Shown: piece by piece, positions 6,353-6,388 of the stretch
Layout: every line of letters starts with the position of its first letter
Position numbering within the stretch: the first letter of the stretch is position 1
From: JAGXOF01 sp046545575
Lineage (GTDB): Bacteria > Chloroflexota > Dehalococcoidia > SZUA-161 > SpSt-899
Length of the DNA: 6,388 nucleotides
Assembly: GCA_046545575.1 (NCBI GenBank)
Contig: JBKGZM010000096.1
Span: 1-6,388, forward strand
Reading direction: 5' to 3'
The notes under the pieces: model-generated
The model's database searches: none
The model's input: only the letters and a program-made list of their open reading frames with translations
What the model was told of the DNA's origin: nothing
Made by a program: the position numbers and the translations under genes

Positions 6353-6388
6353 AGTACTATCTTTGCCTGCCTCGACCTGCTTAGAGAT

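Noticed and set aside
6323..6388. A minus-strand frame open from the right edge to a TGA at 6325-6323, overlapping the GH3-like start
   Set aside because: Only 21 codons are visible and none is recognisable. It could be the end of an upstream gene, but random sequence of this length is often open, so it is not annotated.

Overview
The window is a compact block of five genes, all on the minus strand, so transcription runs from the high-coordinate end to the low-coordinate end. In that order they are a GH3/ANL-like adenylate-forming enzyme (6333-4744), a membrane-anchored hybrid-sensor histidine kinase (4751-2322), a soluble double-PAS histidine kinase (2206-749), a stand-alone receiver protein (715-350), and the N-terminal part of a second receiver protein (307 to the left edge, truncated by the window). 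Gaps are -8, 115, 33 and 42 bp, which fits one operon, although a second promoter or processing site in the 115-bp gap cannot be excluded. No RNA gene, mobile element or CRISPR array was seen.

The organism looks bacterial. There are clear Shine-Dalgarno sequences, GTG starts and a mid-range base composition. The architecture of N-terminal multi-pass membrane sensor, GAF, PAS and HisKA_2/HATPase, together with a bacterial GH3-like protein and single-domain receivers, reminds me most of Chloroflexota (for example Dehalococcoidia-like environmental genomes). That assignment rests on memory of family distribution, not on a search, and is only moderately supported.

The two kinases have unrelated or only distantly related sensor halves but nearly the same catalytic half: about 199 aligned residues without a gap and about 27 differences by hand count. 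The two receivers are also paralogs of each other (about 46 identities in 102 aligned residues). The locus therefore looks like a signalling cassette expanded by local duplication. One receiver keeps the canonical acidic pocket. The other has lost it (Ile-Ser instead of Glu-Asp) while keeping the phospho-accepting Asp, the Thr and the Lys, so it may be a pseudo-receiver or a tuned phosphate sink.

A plausible but unproven picture is that membrane and cytoplasmic cues (PAS and GAF ligands, redox state or membrane state) feed two interchangeable HisKA_2 cores. These would phosphorylate one or both small receivers. The GH3-like enzyme, whose reading frame overlaps the first kinase, is co-expressed and might make or consume an acyl-adenylate-derived metabolite tied to the signal. 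Nothing in the window identifies the substrate, the signal or the output.
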